Below the pieces are notes generated by a model, which saw nothing but the letters and a program-made list of their open reading frames with translations, ran no database searches and had not been told where the DNA came from. From Ophiobolus disseminans (taxonomy: Eukaryota; Ascomycota; Dothideomycetes; Pleosporales; Phaeosphaeriaceae), in contig MU006230.1 in NCBI GenBank assembly GCA_010093685.1, positions 1,038,013 through 1,102,012 on the forward strand: DNA of 64,000 nt. Reading direction: 5' to 3'. A program made the position numbers and the translations under genes. Positions 54,475 through 64,000 of the stretch are shown here, piece by piece (the first letter of the stretch is position 1; every line of letters starts with the position of its first letter).

Positions 54475-56346
54475 ATGAACCCCGCCAATGGACCTTCGTT
54501 GTCGACGTCTAAGAGCAACTCGACATTGCGCCCGCGGACGAGGAGACTGATATCGGTGGAAGACGACATATATGCCGCTGAAGGAAGCGACGACGCTGCA
54601 AGCAGGAATGGGTCGAGAATCACTTCGAGGAACGCATCGCCCACTCCGACCTCGAACCCTGGGACTGCAGCCAGATCTCGCCTCAACGTTACGTCGGCGC
54701 CCTCGTCGTCCTTTGTGAGATTCACGAGCGGGCAGACGCCAAAAGGCTCTCGCAATGCGTCCAACCCGCTGTCTGGGCTGTGGGGAAACCCGTGGTCGGC
54801 TATCCAGGACATGGCCGCGACAGTCATCGGTAATGAGAGCATTCAGGCAGGGCCAAAAAGCCCTCGCAGGCGAAGACCAGTACACGGCAGACGCACATCA
54901 GTCAGTGCACCGCCGCCGAAGCAATGGGGTCCCGCAGGCGCGAGCTCGCATGTCGGCGCCGGAACGCAGGGCGAAAGAGAGGACATGGTGCGGGCCATGA
55001 AGCGCAAAGACCTCTTGAACGCCACCGAGCATCTCGTGCCCGACTCGGTGGGCCGCATAAAGCGTCGGAACTCAGACGAACGGGTGAGCGCCTCCGCACC
55101 CCCGGGCGAGAACGAGGACCGCGACGCCCTCGTCTACATTCACACTGTACGGCCCCAAGACACGCTTGCTGGCATCAGCATCAAGTACAACTGCGAGCAA
55201 GCTATCCTGCGCAAGTCGAATCGTATGTGGCCAAACGACAGCGTGCAGACGAAGAAGACAGTGATGCTACCAGTAGATGCTTGCGGCGTCAAAGGACGCC
55301 CAGCACAGGGGCCAGACGCACTCCCCGAGGAGGACTTGCTTCTGGGCGAGTACTGCGAAAACTCCAACAACAAAACAACAAAACCAGGCACAGAAGGCTT
55401 GCCCAATGGCTGGAGTACACCGAGGCAGAAAGGATCAGAGACAAACTCTGTCGTCTCTTCCAGCGCAGAGGCCGAGCTACCATGGAAACATGATTCATGG
55501 GTGCTCCTTCCCAACGATAAGAAGCCTACACAAATCGGCCGCATGCCTCGAAGAGCGCTCGGCTTTTTCCCACCTGCGCGCCGGAAGTCTGTTGCGTATT
55601 CGGATGCAGCATCCACCCCTCGAGCCTCCGTCGACCTCCCGCGCTCATCGACATCCACTAACCCAGTCACCAATTCCCCTTCACAACCCGCTCGACCACG
55701 CGCATCGAGCAATATATCATCTCTCTCGACGCATAGCCGCCAAAGAAACGCATCAGGCAATGGCTGGGGTCTACATGGCCCGGGGGGTGTGGGAACAATG
55801 GGCAGGAACGTGCGAAGCCCCGGGCCGGCCCAGGATGGCTTGAACAAGAAGTTTGGACACTATCTCCCAAGCATGGCGCCACCACCTGGGCAAGAGTACT
55901 TTACGCCCTGGGCGCCCAGTTTACTGGATCAAGACGCTGGAGTGTCGCACCAGTATGGAGGCTCAGGAGCCGTCACTCCCCTCAGCGGGACCGGCGTAGA
56001 TCTGCAAGAGATTGGTGGCGCAATCGAAGGTTGGGTCAGAAAAGTTGGCTCCCAGGCGCAAAAGATGCTCACTGAGCCCGGCACACCGGGACAAGGCAGA
56101 AGGTCAGCCGTGCCTGTCATCGGCGCAGTTGGCGGCGACTTGGGCGACCTCATTGAACTTCGAGACGACGCTTTCGAGATTGGAGACGACGAACGGGACA
56201 GAGGGAGATCACGAACAGATGATCTCCAGACGTCGGTGGATCAGCGCTCGAGCTCTATGAGCCAGCAGTTCCAGAGCTCGAGACCGGATATCAACCTCGT
56301 ACTCACCGACCGGAGAAGGCGAGGAGAGGGCACCAAGAAGGATTGA
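54475..56346 (+). CDS. Intracellular LysM-domain protein
   Basis: 623 residues from ATG 54475, no intron, no signal peptide. A Ser/Arg-rich disordered N-terminus is followed at about residues 218-268 by one LysM motif: YIHTVRPQDTLAGISIKYNC, then ILRKSNRMWPNDSVQTKKTV. This is like the cytosolic LysM-containing family rather than secreted chitin-binding LysM effectors. The long C-terminal part is Ser/Pro/Arg-rich with short ordered blocks (EAELPWKHDSWVLLPNDKKP, LQEIGGAIEGWVRKVGSQAQ, LIELRDDAFEIGDDERDRGR). The last of these is typical of the fungal family. Ligand unknown; binding of chitin is not expected without secretion. Confidence 0.85.
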   Translation: MNPANGPSLSTSKSNSTLRPRTRRLISVEDDIYAAEGSDDAASRNGSRITSRNASPTPTSNPGTAARSRLNVTSAPSSSFVRFTSGQTPKGSRNASNPLSGLWGNPWSAIQDMAATVIGNESIQAGPKSPRRRRPVHGRRTSVSAPPPKQWGPAGASSHVGAGTQGEREDMVRAMKRKDLLNATEHLVPDSVGRIKRRNSDERVSASAPPGENEDRDALVYIHTVRPQDTLAGISIKYNCEQAILRKSNRMWPNDSVQTKKTVMLPVDACGVKGRPAQGPDALPEEDLLLGEYCENSNNKTTKPGTEGLPNGWSTPRQKGSETNSVVSSSAEAELPWKHDSWVLLPNDKKPTQIGRMPRRALGFFPPARRKSVAYSDAASTPRASVDLPRSSTSTNPVTNSPSQPARPRASSNISSLSTHSRQRNASGNGWGLHGPGGVGTMGRNVRSPGPAQDGLNKKFGHYLPSMAPPPGQEYFTPWAPSLLDQDAGVSHQYGGSGAVTPLSGTGVDLQEIGGAIEGWVRKVGSQAQKMLTEPGTPGQGRRSAVPVIGAVGGDLGDLIELRDDAFEIGDDERDRGRSRTDDLQTSVDQRSSSMSQQFQSSRPDINLVLTDRRRRGEGTKKD

Positions 56347-56788
56347 ATTGAGCAAGACATTTGTGGCGCAGAGGCGTTGGAACGTGCCGCTGCACTGGAA
56401 GTTATTGCAACGTTACTGGCGTACCTTGCCTGAATGGAGAATTGTAAATAGATGCAATATGATCATGAGTTCAGTCAAGTCGAGAAGAACTGCGTGGAAG
56501 AGTGTTCGTCACATTCAGTGTTTGAGTTCTTAACACAATGGATGAACGTCGTCTATACCACCGACATGAGCATCTCTACGGATCTCCTGCATGTCTTCAG
56601 CCTCATTATGCACGTCCTCAATCCCACGCTCGGCACACCGCCGCAATACCATCGGCACATTCCCCGCCATTAATGTTCCCCGTCTCGAGAGCACCCCACC
56701 GGCTTACCCAACACGGCATTTCCGCCCCTCTCCGCATTCAATCCGACCTGACCTCATTTAACCACCGCCACGTCCCCAACCCACCACG
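56347..56788 (+). promoter_or_regulatory. Upstream region of the small hypothetical gene
   Basis: No gene seen; the last 100 bases are C/A-rich and look like a leader. It should also hold the LysM 3' UTR. Confidence 0.45.
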
Positions 56789-57142
56789 ATGTCTCCCCCA
56801 AAACGCGCGCTGTTCTCCCTGAACCTCGACTCTGAATCTGAGCACGTATACCAACGTGTCGAAGACAATCGCAAAGAAGGAACCGACAAAGTCAAAATCC
56901 TCGAAACAACCGGTCCTTCGCACGGCCACACAGATCTCAACTACATCGCCAAACCATTCGAGAAAGCAGTCAACAAAGCCGTCGACGACGTCGTACAAGG
57001 CTCCGGCAAGAAATTTCACTCCGTCGAAGGAGACGTACACTACAGCACCGAGAAAACATCCTCAGACTCCAGCCCCCTCAGCCTCCGAAACCCCCGCAAG
57101 AAACGCGCCCTCGAACGCAAATACGACACCAGCGAGCTCTAA
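56789..57142 (+). CDS. Small conserved-looking hypothetical protein
   Basis: 117 residues from ATG 56789, no intron. Charged and hydrophilic throughout: SPPKRALFSLNLDSESEHVY, a middle with LNYIAKPFEKAVNKAVDDVV and a basic tail NPRKKRALERKYD. No signal peptide, membrane helix or known domain. Codon use is strongly GC-ending like its neighbour. The stop is only 18 nt before the start of the RpiB gene on the same strand, far closer than other pairs here. The two may share a transcript, or this frame may be coupled to RpiB translation. Function unknown. Confidence 0.55.
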   Translation: MSPPKRALFSLNLDSESEHVYQRVEDNRKEGTDKVKILETTGPSHGHTDLNYIAKPFEKAVNKAVDDVVQGSGKKFHSVEGDVHYSTEKTSSDSSPLSLRNPRKKRALERKYDTSEL

Positions 57143-57160
57143 ACCGCACCAAAACTCCCA

Positions 57161-57682
57161 ATGTCGGCCCCCTCAGACCTCTCCCCGCTGCGCATCGCCA
57201 TCGGCTGCGACGACGCGGGCGTGTCCTACAAAAACGCGATTGTAAAAGACCTCGAAGCCTCGCCCCTCGTCTCCTCCATCACAGACGTCGGCGTGCCCGA
57301 AAACTCGGACAAAACAGCGTACCCGCACATCGCCGTGTCGGCCGCGCGCCTCGTAGCGTCTGGCGCGGCGGACCGCGCGATCCTGATCTGCGGCACGGGG
57401 CTGGGCGTCGCGATCAGCGCGAACAAAGTGCCGGGCATACGCGCGGTGACGGCGCATGATTCGTTTTCGGTCGAGCGCGCGGTGCTGTCGAATGATGCGC
57501 AGGTGCTGTGTATGGGGGAGCGCGTTGTGGGGATTGAGTTGGCGAGACGGTTGGTGAGGGAGTGGTTGACGTATCGGTTTGATGGGGGGAGTGCGAGTGC
57601 GAAGAAAGTGGAGGCTATTATGGAGCTTGAGAAGGAGAATTATGCGGGGTTGGTTGGGGAGAAGGGGATGGGGGGGTGTTAG
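57161..57682 (+). CDS. rpiB: RpiB/LacAB-family sugar-phosphate isomerase
   Basis: 173 residues, no intron. RpiB-type enzymes interconvert aldose and ketose phosphates; fungal members may act on ribose 5-phosphate or tetrose phosphates. The active-site Cys77 sits in AILICGTGLGVAISANK, and the closing motif NDAQVLCMGERVVGIELARR is intact. The N-terminal signature, normally GxDHAG, reads GCDDAG here, so the family His is replaced by Asp. That may mark a subgroup with a different substrate. The C-terminus has a Gly/Ser/Lys extension (RFDGGSASAKKVEAIME). Only 18 nt separate it from the upstream gene. Family firm, substrate open. Confidence 0.9.
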   Translation: MSAPSDLSPLRIAIGCDDAGVSYKNAIVKDLEASPLVSSITDVGVPENSDKTAYPHIAVSAARLVASGAADRAILICGTGLGVAISANKVPGIRAVTAHDSFSVERAVLSNDAQVLCMGERVVGIELARRLVREWLTYRFDGGSASAKKVEAIMELEKENYAGLVGEKGMGGC

Positions 57683-58094
57683 GCTGGGGATGGGAGGGGA
57701 GATTGATCTCAGGGTGTTTGCTCATGTCCTGAGTGGCATGTTTATATATACCTTTCGGTCCATCGAGGAGCAGAATAATCTCGCCAAATACGAGTGACCA
57801 CTTGTGAAAAGCTATATTCGAGTAGACATAGATGGTGACAGGTGCATGGACAGAAAGGCTCTTTAATGCTAAACGTAGTCTACATAGCTCATCACTTTAT
57901 TTGTTTTCCAGTTGGCGATTTCCATGTAGCAGGGAATGTACGTACTAGTGTAGAGCAAATCCATCCCACATGACTGGAGACCGTGCGCTTCCATAGCGGT
58001 CACCAAAACTCCCAGCACAACAGCAAAAGCCCCTCCACCAAAGCCCCACCAGGTTTGAGGCTGACAGATTCGCATACACCCCGCGAGACCTGTA
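57683..58094 (+). promoter_or_regulatory. Spacer and upstream region of the aminopeptidase gene
   Basis: Contains the RpiB 3' UTR and the promoter of the next plus-strand gene. No coding family is visible. Confidence 0.5.
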
Positions 58095-60302
58095 ATGCGA
58101 TCATTTGCTCGCGTTCGTCTTCGTACAAGTGTATTCGGCAAATTCTCGCACTCTCTGCGCATTTCATCGGCTCATGCGCGACTCGAGCTCCGACCTCAAC
58201 TAGGAAGCTGCAAACACCTGAGCACAACCACCACTTCTTCAACTCCCGCTGCAACCACTCGACACAGACACATGGGTGGAGGACCAACCCTACCCCTGCA
58301 CTTCTCAACCATGCACCGCTCACCTGCCGCGATGGTCACCAAGCCGGCGGTCGATCCCAACATTGAGATCAGGACGCCGAGGGATCCGAACACACTGAGC
58401 AATTATCATAATTATGTCACGAGGCATACGAGCGTGGATTTTGAAATTGACTTTGAGAGGAAGAGATTGGCTGGTAAGGTCGTGTTGAAGATGGAGAGTT
58501 TGACGGATGAGAGTGTGGGGGTGGTGTTGGATGCTAGGTATGCTGTAGTTTGTACAAGGTTCAGCTGAACAGACAACAAGTGGCGAGACTAACATCCTCA
58601 CAGCTTCCTCGATATCTCGGACGTCAAGGTTAATGGGCAGGCCGCTAAATTCAACGTCGGTGACCGGTTAGAGCCATATGGTAACCCTCTGAACATCACG
58701 CTCCCATCCGAGGTACCTAAAGGCAAGATCATCGACATCGAAATCGCGGTTGCCACAACCGACAAGTGCACGGCGCTTCAGTGGTTGACACCTGCACAAA
58801 CCTCCAACAAGAAGTATCCTTATATGTTCAGCCAGTGCCAGGCCATCCACGCAAGGTCTGTGTTCCCATGCCAGGATACACCAGATGTCAAGTCGACATT
58901 CAGCTTCGCTCTGCGCTCGCCACTTCCCGTACTGGCCTCTGGTCTACCAACTGGTGCCACCGACTACCAACCTCCGAAAAAGGATGGTGGATCCGGTACA
59001 CTTAAGTACACTTTCGAGCAGCACGTTGCAATCACTTCGTACCTCTTCGCAGTTGCCTCTGGTGATATAGCCTCCGCTTCTATCGGCCCACGCAGCACCG
59101 TTTGGTCAGGCCCAGAGGAGCTTCTAGACTGCCAACGTGAACTCGAAGGTGAAATCGAGCCCTTCATGAAGGCCGTCGAGTCCATCGTCAAGCCCAGCTA
59201 TCAATGGACTCAATACAATGTACTCATCCTCCCGCCGTCTTTCCCGTATGGTGGTATGGAGAATCCCGTGTGGACGTATGCCACGCCGTCTATCATCTCA
59301 GGAGACAAGCAGAACATCGATGTGATTGCACACGAACTTTCTCATTCATGGTCTGGCAACTTGGTTAGTGCAGCAAGCTGGGAGCACTTTTGGCTCAACG
59401 AGGGATGGACCATGTATCTGGAGCGTCGTATCCAAGCTGCCATTCACGGCGAAGAGCACCGACACTTCTCCGCCATCATCGGATGGAAAGCACTGGAGGA
59501 GAGCATCAAGCAGTACGGCGAAGACCACGAGTACACGAAACTCATCGTCGACCTGAAGGGAAAAGACCCAGATGATGCATTCTCAAGCATCCCCTACGAG
59601 AAGGGTTTCCACGCCCTCTATCAGTTCGAGCTTCTCCTCGGAAAGGATAAATGGGACTCTTTCATCCCGCACTACTTTGACACATTCAAGTTCAAGTCCG
59701 TCGACAGCTACGACTTCAAGTCTTGCCTGACCGACTTCTTCGCCAAAGACGCAGAAGCAAACTCCAAGCTCGAAAACTTCGACTGGGACAAGCTCTTCTA
59801 CGCACCCGGCTTCCCGCCAAAGCCAGACTTCGACCAAACAATGGTCAAGAGCTGCTACGCTCTCGCAGACAAGTGGCAACATCTCATCTCCGCAAACTCG
59901 TCGAACGACTTCAAGCCCCACGCCTCGGATATCAAAGGCTGGGTCGCAAACCAATCCGTCGTCTTCCTCGAGCGCATCCAGTCTTTCGCAGACAAATTCT
60001 CTCCTGAACAAATCCACCTCCTCGGAGAAACATATGGCTACACGCAGACGCAGAACATCGAAGTGCTCTCGCGCTTCTTGTCTGCGGGCCTCATGGCCAA
60101 GGCGCCCGAGACGTATCAGCCTTCTGCGGACCTGGTGGGCAGGATCGGCCGCATGAAGTTTGTACGGCCCATGTACCGGCTGCTGGAGAAGGCGGATCGG
60201 GATCTTGCGGTCCGCACGTTTGAGAAGAATAGGGACTTTTACCATCCGATTTGCAGGCAGATGGTTGAGAAGGATTTGTTTGGGGGAGGGGCGGGGAAGT
60301 AA
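58095..60302 (+). CDS. LAP2: Leukotriene A4 hydrolase-type aminopeptidase (M1)
   Basis: Zinc aminopeptidase/epoxide hydrolase. Exon 1 58095-58537, intron 58538-58603 (GTATGC donor, CTCACAG acceptor), exon 2 58604-60302; 713 residues from ATG 58095. The exopeptidase motif GGMENP and the zinc site HELSH-x18-E (E within LNEGW) are intact. Also present are the catalytic Tyr region PYEKGFHALYQFE and the carboxylate-recognition RMKFVRPMYRL near the C-terminus. The first 80 or so residues before MVTKPAVDPN are rich in Arg, Ser and Thr and poor in acids (RSFARVRLRTSVFGKFSHSL), like a mitochondrial presequence. Starting at the inner MVTKP would give the usual cytosolic length of about 634. Two isoforms from alternative starts are possible. 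Confidence 0.94.
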
Positions 60303-60398
60303 TAAAATCTAGGAGCAGTTGATAGGAGGATGTGTGTTTGCTCGCTTCGATAGCACTTATCACCCAACCAACTTCAAGAGCAACCTATTTCTCTGACC

Positions 60399-62053
60399 CT
60401 ACTCAGCCCTGTCCCGAACTTTTCTAATAATGGTCGATGCAGCGATAAGTAAAGAACCAGGAAGAAGAACCCAGCACACTACCAGCTCATTGACCGATGA
60501 AACTGCCAGCGTATTAATCCGGAAACTAACAGCGCCACCTGCCGATTGCACGCCTTTATAAAAGCCCGCAAAGTTAGCGAGCTTGCGATTGTCGTTTGTC
60601 AACGCACCCAGAAACCGGGAGGTATTGTTAGTAGCCAACCAGACATGTTCAAGTGCAACTTACCAACCAGTACAAGCACGTCTGCCAAACCGCGGCAAAT
60701 AATCCAAAAGATAGATAGAGAAGCATAGGACCCACATAATCGGCATCGCTGAAATCCTTATTGAGAGATGGTGCGTCGGGTCTGTGACGCTGCCACACGC
60801 ATGCACTCGTCCACACTATAAACACCAGCACGAACAGCAGCCCCGCCGCAATGCGCGCCCGTAGAGCGCGCCGTATACAAGTCGAGTCCAGCGCATACCT
60901 CGTGATGTACGAGCCCGCTGTTTCGGCCAGCCAGTAGAGCAGATTGTTCAGCGAGCGCGTGCGGATGTTGAACGTTGCGAGATTGAACGTGTTGAACTGG
61001 TACGGGTAGACGAAGTTTGACGCCAAGAATATGGGGAAGAATAGCAGTATTTACGTGTCGTGTTTGAGCGTGTCGGCGAGACTTGACATTTCGCTCTTCC
61101 ACGTTGGGCGCTGCGGCAGCGAGATGGGGGTGCCGTTGGTTCTTTGCACGCTTCTGGCTTCGCAGAGGAGCAGGGAGACGAGCGTGCCGAGCAGCGAGAG
61201 GGAGACGATGATGTAGAATGTTGCGTCGCCGATGTCGTTTGTGTTGGAATGCATGTTTTGTACTAGTGCGATCTATTTTGTTGCAATATTTTGACAAAAG
61301 TTAGTTAATTTATACATGCCGATGTTGTACATTTAGTCGGGAATATCGTAACGATGGTTCTGTCTCATGTACCGTACTGCCCAGCACAGCACCCATATTA
61401 TATATCATCCACGACCACGCGATATACTTCCCCTTCGCCTCCTGCTCCGGATACGCCAACATAACCATACCCTACGCCGTCCAAAACAGCCCCGCACACA
61501 GCCCCAGCTGCAGGCCCGCGAAGACCAAAAACCCGCCGTTGTGCGTGTGCTACAAGCACAGCAAGCTCGCGGCGTAGAGCGTGTATTCAAAGCCCCCGAG
61601 GCTCAGCGTCGCCCGCACACCCAGCTTGTTGGTCGCGATCCCCGCGAAGAAGCCCACGACAGTAAAGGTGCTGTACAGCGCTACGTTGGCGTTGTTGGCT
61701 GGCGCTGCGCTGACGAGGCCGCCGCCGCCGAGGCCGTTCAAGGCGCTTCACATCCCGAGGCAGAGGAAACTGACAAACTCGACGAGAGTCACTTGGACGG
61801 ATGGGGATGCATATCGAGGCAGGAAGTTGGGCCAGAGAGAGGGATTTCTGGATGTTGGGCTGGGAGTTGTGTCTTCGGGAGTATCGGCGATTCGTACTTC
61901 ACATTGCGTTTCTGCAGTCGGCTTGAGGGTTTCGTGAGGTGTTGGCTTCGCTGCTTGCTCCAGTGGTATATCCATTTGGCGTTTCTTTCGCGCGGTGGAT
62001 GAGTCGGTTGGGATGAAGTGCTGGATCTCTGATGGAAAGGGGTGAGTGCCCAT
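60399..62053 (-). pseudogene. UNC93-like major-facilitator transporter pseudogene
   Basis: Twelve-helix UNC93-type transporter read from ATG 62053. Segments in one frame: VSFLCLGM / SALNGLGGGG / TVVGFFAGIATNKLGVRATL / GLQLGLCAGLFWTA / AWSWMIYNMGAVLG. After a probable intron of about 120 nt come LADTLKHDT / ILLFFPIFLASNFVYPYQFN / NIRTRSLNNLLYWLAET, then NFAGFYKGVQSAGGAVSF and the final helix. In-frame stops: TGA 61750-61748, TAG 61552-61550, TAG 61474-61472 and TAA 61053-61051. The last intron near 60650 keeps a GTAAGT donor and CTAAC branch, but the expected AG acceptor reads GG. Because the protein frame is otherwise well kept, inactivation seems recent. Substrate unknown. Confidence 0.85.
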
Positions 62054-64000
62054 CGTTGGAAGTTTACTGAGTAATATTGCGAGCCCTAGACATCGACGAC
62101 CTTAACTTTGGCATCGAAAATGTGTAGCGAAGGTGCACTGAAGGGTTGCATCACAGGTGTGCATTGCAGGCGCCTCAAAGATGTGTACCTAGATATTGTA
62201 GGGGTATTTGCAGGTACGTATCTGAGTTGTACGTATCAGAGAATGTAGCGAGACTAAGCTTACGGTAAGATAATAAGGCAACTACTAACGCTTGTAGTTC
62301 TCGAGCTTTGAACCCCACTCTAATATTAATAACGCGGGGGCCTACCGGTAGTGGGGTTTCTACATCTAACAAACTGCTCGACCAGCGCATGTCAGATTCA
62401 TAGGCTGTAGAAAGTCCACGAGCTTCTACTTCGATCAACTATTAGTCAATTGCCGCTAACATCAATCTCCACCTACAGGGCTTGGAATAGCTTGATATCC
62501 TGGAGGTCTTGTCGCGCCTGAGAGGAGCATATCCCAAGTCGAGTTCCACCACGGCCGGTGCTCTCATACCCCATCAATTATACTGGATGGTCAACAAGGA
62601 GCATGTGCTACCTTGCAAACTAGCTCCAGCCCATTTGGTACCAAACTGATACCTAGGCACCTATTAGTTAGGTGCAGTTTCTTTCCGTCCACCCGCCGCT
62701 ACAGAACAAATTAGGCACGATCTAATGCTAACCAAACGCCTAAGGAGGCAGTATAGCCAGACAACGAGGGAGTCGCGTTCTTGCCACCAAGAGTCTAACA
62801 GTGACGTACGGCCAACGCACGATGCTAAAGGTGACCCTCTTTCCCGCCAGCAAGTAATATCTCAACTATCCCAAAGGACGAGGCAAAAGCTGGCTCGAAC
62901 AACCCGTGGAGGGCTAAACAACGAGGTTATGCTCTCTTTTCTGGGCATAGTCGGTCAGCAGAGCACGCTGGAAGACGAGTGCGAAGCAGAGGTGTGTTTC
63001 CTGGCTGACGAAGCAGCAGTAACTCTGCTCGAATCTGCTTCAACTCTTGGCAGGCTAAGAATCACGAGAGGCCAGCAAAAGTGTCAGTGAGAACAGCACA
63101 AAGGGCGTAAAGGAACCAAGAACTATTAATACTGCGGGGCCCTGCTCCAGCTTCAGTACCATTCGCAGTCGCCTTCGGAACACAGTGGCCTTTATTCTAG
63201 ACAGACACACTTCTTCAGTACGAAGAGCCTTGCCCGTACCCGCTTTAGACTCGCACATACCTGCCGACGGTCATGCTAGGCCCTTCATTACCTCCTGGTG
63301 GGACGGCGTAATTCCGCCGTCTAGTCTGCTTAGAAGGCTTATGGAAAACCGTCGAGACCTCCTGCACGAGACTGGCGGGAGCATCCGAAAGGCGTACTAT
63401 CCCGCGACACTACGGTAGTGCGGTCGCGCAATCAAGCCATATAGTGATGCGAAAAGTGAACTTGGTAAGCTGCATACGCATGCAACCTTGGAAGTGTATA
63501 CGGCGAGTTGAGCGAGAACCGGCGCCGGATCAATGTCACCCTGCTGTTTGCGTCAGGCGCTGCATGAACTGACTAAATGGTAAACATATATGTGCAGGGC
63601 TAACAATGGAGGTAAGATGCATACTTGTAGCACCTCCGTTTTTATTCTCTGGACTTGGCTCGCGTTAAGATCATGGAAGGACAGAATCACTCGCACGGGT
63701 TTTCATGATGCAAAGCCTTTCCAAGGTTCTTCTTAGCTGTAGACGTATTTAGTGTGGGGGATATATTGCAATGATTGATATCTAGTCTTGGAAACACAAA
63801 TAGAGCACCAGCCGACATTGTTTCGGACCTTGGTAGCGCTGTTACATTCCCCCTAGATACAATTCTAGGGGGAGAAGCGCGTCTGCCAGTTTGACAATGG
63901 ATCATGCTAAGTGTCCAAGTGATTCAATGCGCTGTGTGATTCAAAGTACCATGTGCTTGAATGTGCAGTATGCTTGACTGCTCCGTGTAATTAATCTCGC
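62054..64000. other. No recognisable gene; possible relic or repeat-derived DNA
   Basis: About 1.9 kb without a supported gene. A plus-strand frame at 62725-63090 (121 codons, with LADEAAVTLLESASTLG) and one at 63185-63418 look protein-like in places but have no family resemblance. They may be remnants of a mobile element. Structured elements include the hairpin at 63848-63873 and an imperfect inverted repeat GGAGGT...ACCTCC at about 63608-63637. Confidence 0.35.
63848..63873. repeat. Perfect 10-bp inverted repeat with 6-nt loop
   Basis: TCCCCCTAGA - TACAAT - TCTAGGGGGA. No adjacent gene needs it as a terminator, so its role is unknown; it could be part of a small mobile element or a chance palindrome. 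Confidence 0.8.

Noticed and set aside
55140..55847. 235-codon minus-strand frame opposite the LysM gene
   Set aside because: Antisense of a coding exon; no domain of its own.
59583..60245. 220-codon minus-strand frame opposite the aminopeptidase gene
   Set aside because: Antisense shadow of a well-conserved exon.
1..64000. CRISPR array, bacterial operon signals or rRNA genes
   Set aside because: No spaced direct repeats, Shine-Dalgarno patterns or rRNA-like blocks were seen; gene structure is eukaryotic throughout.

Overview
The window is nuclear DNA of a filamentous ascomycete (Pezizomycotina). The evidence is introns of about 46-90 nt with GTRNGT donors, CTRAY-type branch sites and YAG acceptors, one gene per promoter, pyrimidine-rich leaders, and a fungal gene set: an NDT80/VIB-1 regulator, a CTF1/FarA zinc-cluster factor, an RTA1 membrane protein, a 2EXR protein and HeLo-like N-terminal domains. 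A Dothideomycete is my best guess, but nothing in the sequence proves the class. Gene models were spliced by hand; 'phase-consistent' means donor and acceptor join in frame.

Layout. 0-14.3 kb: the 3' part of an RNF216-like RBR ubiquitin ligase, about 8 kb without a recognisable gene, a VIB-1/XprG-type NDT80 transcription factor and the beta subunit of the SRP receptor. 14.6-19.7 kb: two tandem Argonaute-like loci, both broken; one has lost its middle, the other has in-frame stops, a frameshift and replaced catalytic residues. 23.8-26.5 kb: tandem paralogues with ExoX-like C-terminal modules, one with a 7 x 24 bp repeat tail encoding SUMO-type KxE motifs. 26.9-28.6 kb: cystathionine beta-synthase. 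28.6-43 kb: accessory DNA flanked by two HeLo-like-domain genes, the second of which ends in a degenerate Ras-like domain. Between them lie an RTA1 protein, three predicted secreted proteins (one with a Cys/His arrangement like CheD/CNF-type deamidases), a 2EXR protein and a nonsense-containing pseudogene. 43-62 kb: a mostly core region with NOT2 of CCR4-NOT, a CTF1/FarA-type regulator, a Nudix hydrolase, an AT-hook protein, an intracellular LysM protein, an RpiB isomerase, a leukotriene-A4-hydrolase-type aminopeptidase and an UNC93-like transporter pseudogene. 62-64 kb: no recognisable gene, with a short perfect hairpin.

How the parts fit. The housekeeping genes act in protein targeting, transsulfuration, mRNA turnover, peptide processing and sugar-phosphate chemistry and form no pathway cluster. 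The accessory block of about 14.6-43 kb is unusual because it gathers decayed RNA-silencing genes, nuclease-associated modules, cell-death-type N-terminal domains and secreted proteins. That resembles a fast-evolving conflict or self/non-self region, but this reading is inference. The items most worth following are the HeLo-like/Ras-like fusion, the paired Argonaute relics, the SUMO-motif repeat tail and the secreted deamidase-like candidate.
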